Positions 6,387 to 6,956 of a stretch of DNA of 6,956 bases are shown here, one piece after another; the stretch's first letter is position 1; the number at the start of each line of letters is the position of its first letter. The notes beneath the pieces are model-generated. The model saw only the letters and a program-made list of their open reading frames with translations, had not been told where the DNA came from and searched no databases. The stretch spans positions 1-6,956 of the forward strand of contig JAGGDZ010000507.1 of NCBI GenBank assembly GCA_024648655.1. The letters run 5' to 3'. Origin of the DNA: Chloroflexota bacterium (GTDB taxonomy: Bacteria; Chloroflexota; Dehalococcoidia; Lucifugimonadales; JADFKI01). The position numbers and the translations under genes were made by a program.

Positions 6387-6956
6387 TTAACTCATGCCTA
6401 GTCTAGCGAGTGATTTTGGCTTGCCGTCCCCATGATACACATCCATAATTGTCCTCGCCAGTTTATCCGAATGGTGCCGAACAGGATGTGAATCGTCCGT
6501 GAGGTCTTCAAGACACAGGCAAGCTCCATTCAGTGATTCTCCCCGGTGGCGTACCGGCGAACCATAGAATTCCGGCCCTAATTCTCTTGGGTTGTCATTT
6601 GCGACCACATAATCAACTATGCCCGGGAAAGTGTGACTCGTCAGCGCCTCATAATGATCGACGACCGAATAACCCTCTGTTTCCCCTTGCTGCGTGGCAA
6701 TGTTGGTTACGAAGACTTTTCTCGCCCGAGATGCGCTGATCGCCTCCCTAATACCCTTGACCATCAAGTTGGGGAGAATGCTCGTGTAAAGGCTGCCCGG
6801 TCCGATAACAATAAGCTGAGCTTCCTTCAGCGCTTTAACTGCCATCTTATGGGCAGAGGCGTCGGGCGGGTGAATCATCAGATGCTCAATGCCGCCGCGA
6901 GACTCAGCAACTCTCGACTCTCCGTGTATGGTTTCCCCGGTTCTCAATTTTACCGA
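6387..6956 (-). CDS. yvcK: Gluconeogenesis factor YvcK/CofD family, C-terminal part (partial)
   Basis: The visible 189 residues are the C-terminal half of a YvcK-family protein; the gene continues past the right edge, and no in-frame stop precedes the first visible codon. Key blocks, numbered from the first visible residue: RTGETIHGES (5-14), AQLIVIGPGSLYTSILPNL (46-64), which is the family's phosphate/nucleotide-binding signature, KVFVTNIATQQGETEGYSVVDH (80-101), and IVDYVVANDNPREL (113-126). YvcK proteins belong to the 2-phospho-L-lactate transferase (CofD-like) fold, and the Bacillus member binds UDP-sugars and is needed for growth on gluconeogenic carbon sources and for normal cell-wall synthesis. 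True CofD (F420 synthesis) is a relative, but the GPGSLYTSILPNL and TQQGET blocks fit YvcK better. The tail (about 165-189) is ordinary. The codon at 6945-6947 is an internal TTG leucine, not a start. secG follows 39 nt downstream. Confidence 0.9.
   Translation of the reverse strand, partial: SVKLRTGETIHGESRVAESRGGIEHLMIHPPDASAHKMAVKALKEAQLIVIGPGSLYTSILPNLMVKGIREAISASRARKVFVTNIATQQGETEGYSVVDHYEALTSHTFPGIVDYVVANDNPRELGPEFYGSPVRHRGESLNGACLCLEDLTDDSHPVRHHSDKLARTIMDVYHGDGKPKSLARLGMS

Overview
This is a gene-dense bacterial window with moderate GC. It has seven protein-coding genes, one of them cut by the right edge. I see no rRNA, tRNA, CRISPR array, transposase or prophage signature. The genes and their housekeeping character point to an ordinary chromosomal region of a bacterium using the MEP isoprenoid route. 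Co-occurrence of ispD-ispF-cysS, a YvcK-SecG pair, an EVE-domain protein and a GlcD/AGPS-type flavoprotein would fit a Chloroflexota (Dehalococcoidia/SAR202-like) genome. That placement is an impression from gene content and was not tested.

Layout, left to right. Positions 1-163 carry no convincing gene. An EVE-domain protein (164-736, minus) follows; it has its own candidate promoter overlapping a short inverted repeat. Next is a membrane-anchored alpha/beta hydrolase of the dienelactone-hydrolase type with a cysteine nucleophile (859-2016, minus). A 51-bp divergent spacer separates it from a rightward operon: ispD (2068-2796), ispF (2793-3275), cysS (3272-4645) and an FAD-linked oxidase (4672-6087). 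The first three are joined by ATGA stop/start overlaps, and the oxidase follows 26 nt after cysS. A 44-bp convergent gap separates the oxidase from a leftward pair: the C-terminal half of yvcK (6387-6956, partial), then secG (6132-6347).

IspD and IspF catalyse two steps of isoprenoid precursor synthesis (MEP to CDP-ME, and CDP-ME-2-phosphate to MEcPP). CysS charges tRNA-Cys. YvcK and SecG serve central carbon/cell-wall control and protein export. The flavoprotein, the hydrolase and the EVE protein are recognisable by family, but their substrates cannot be read from the sequence. The most unusual points are the non-canonical active-site region of the AGPS-like flavoprotein, the anchored cysteine hydrolase with a large insertion, and the promoter-overlapping inverted repeat upstream of the EVE gene. 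Nothing here amounts to a clear new multi-gene system.
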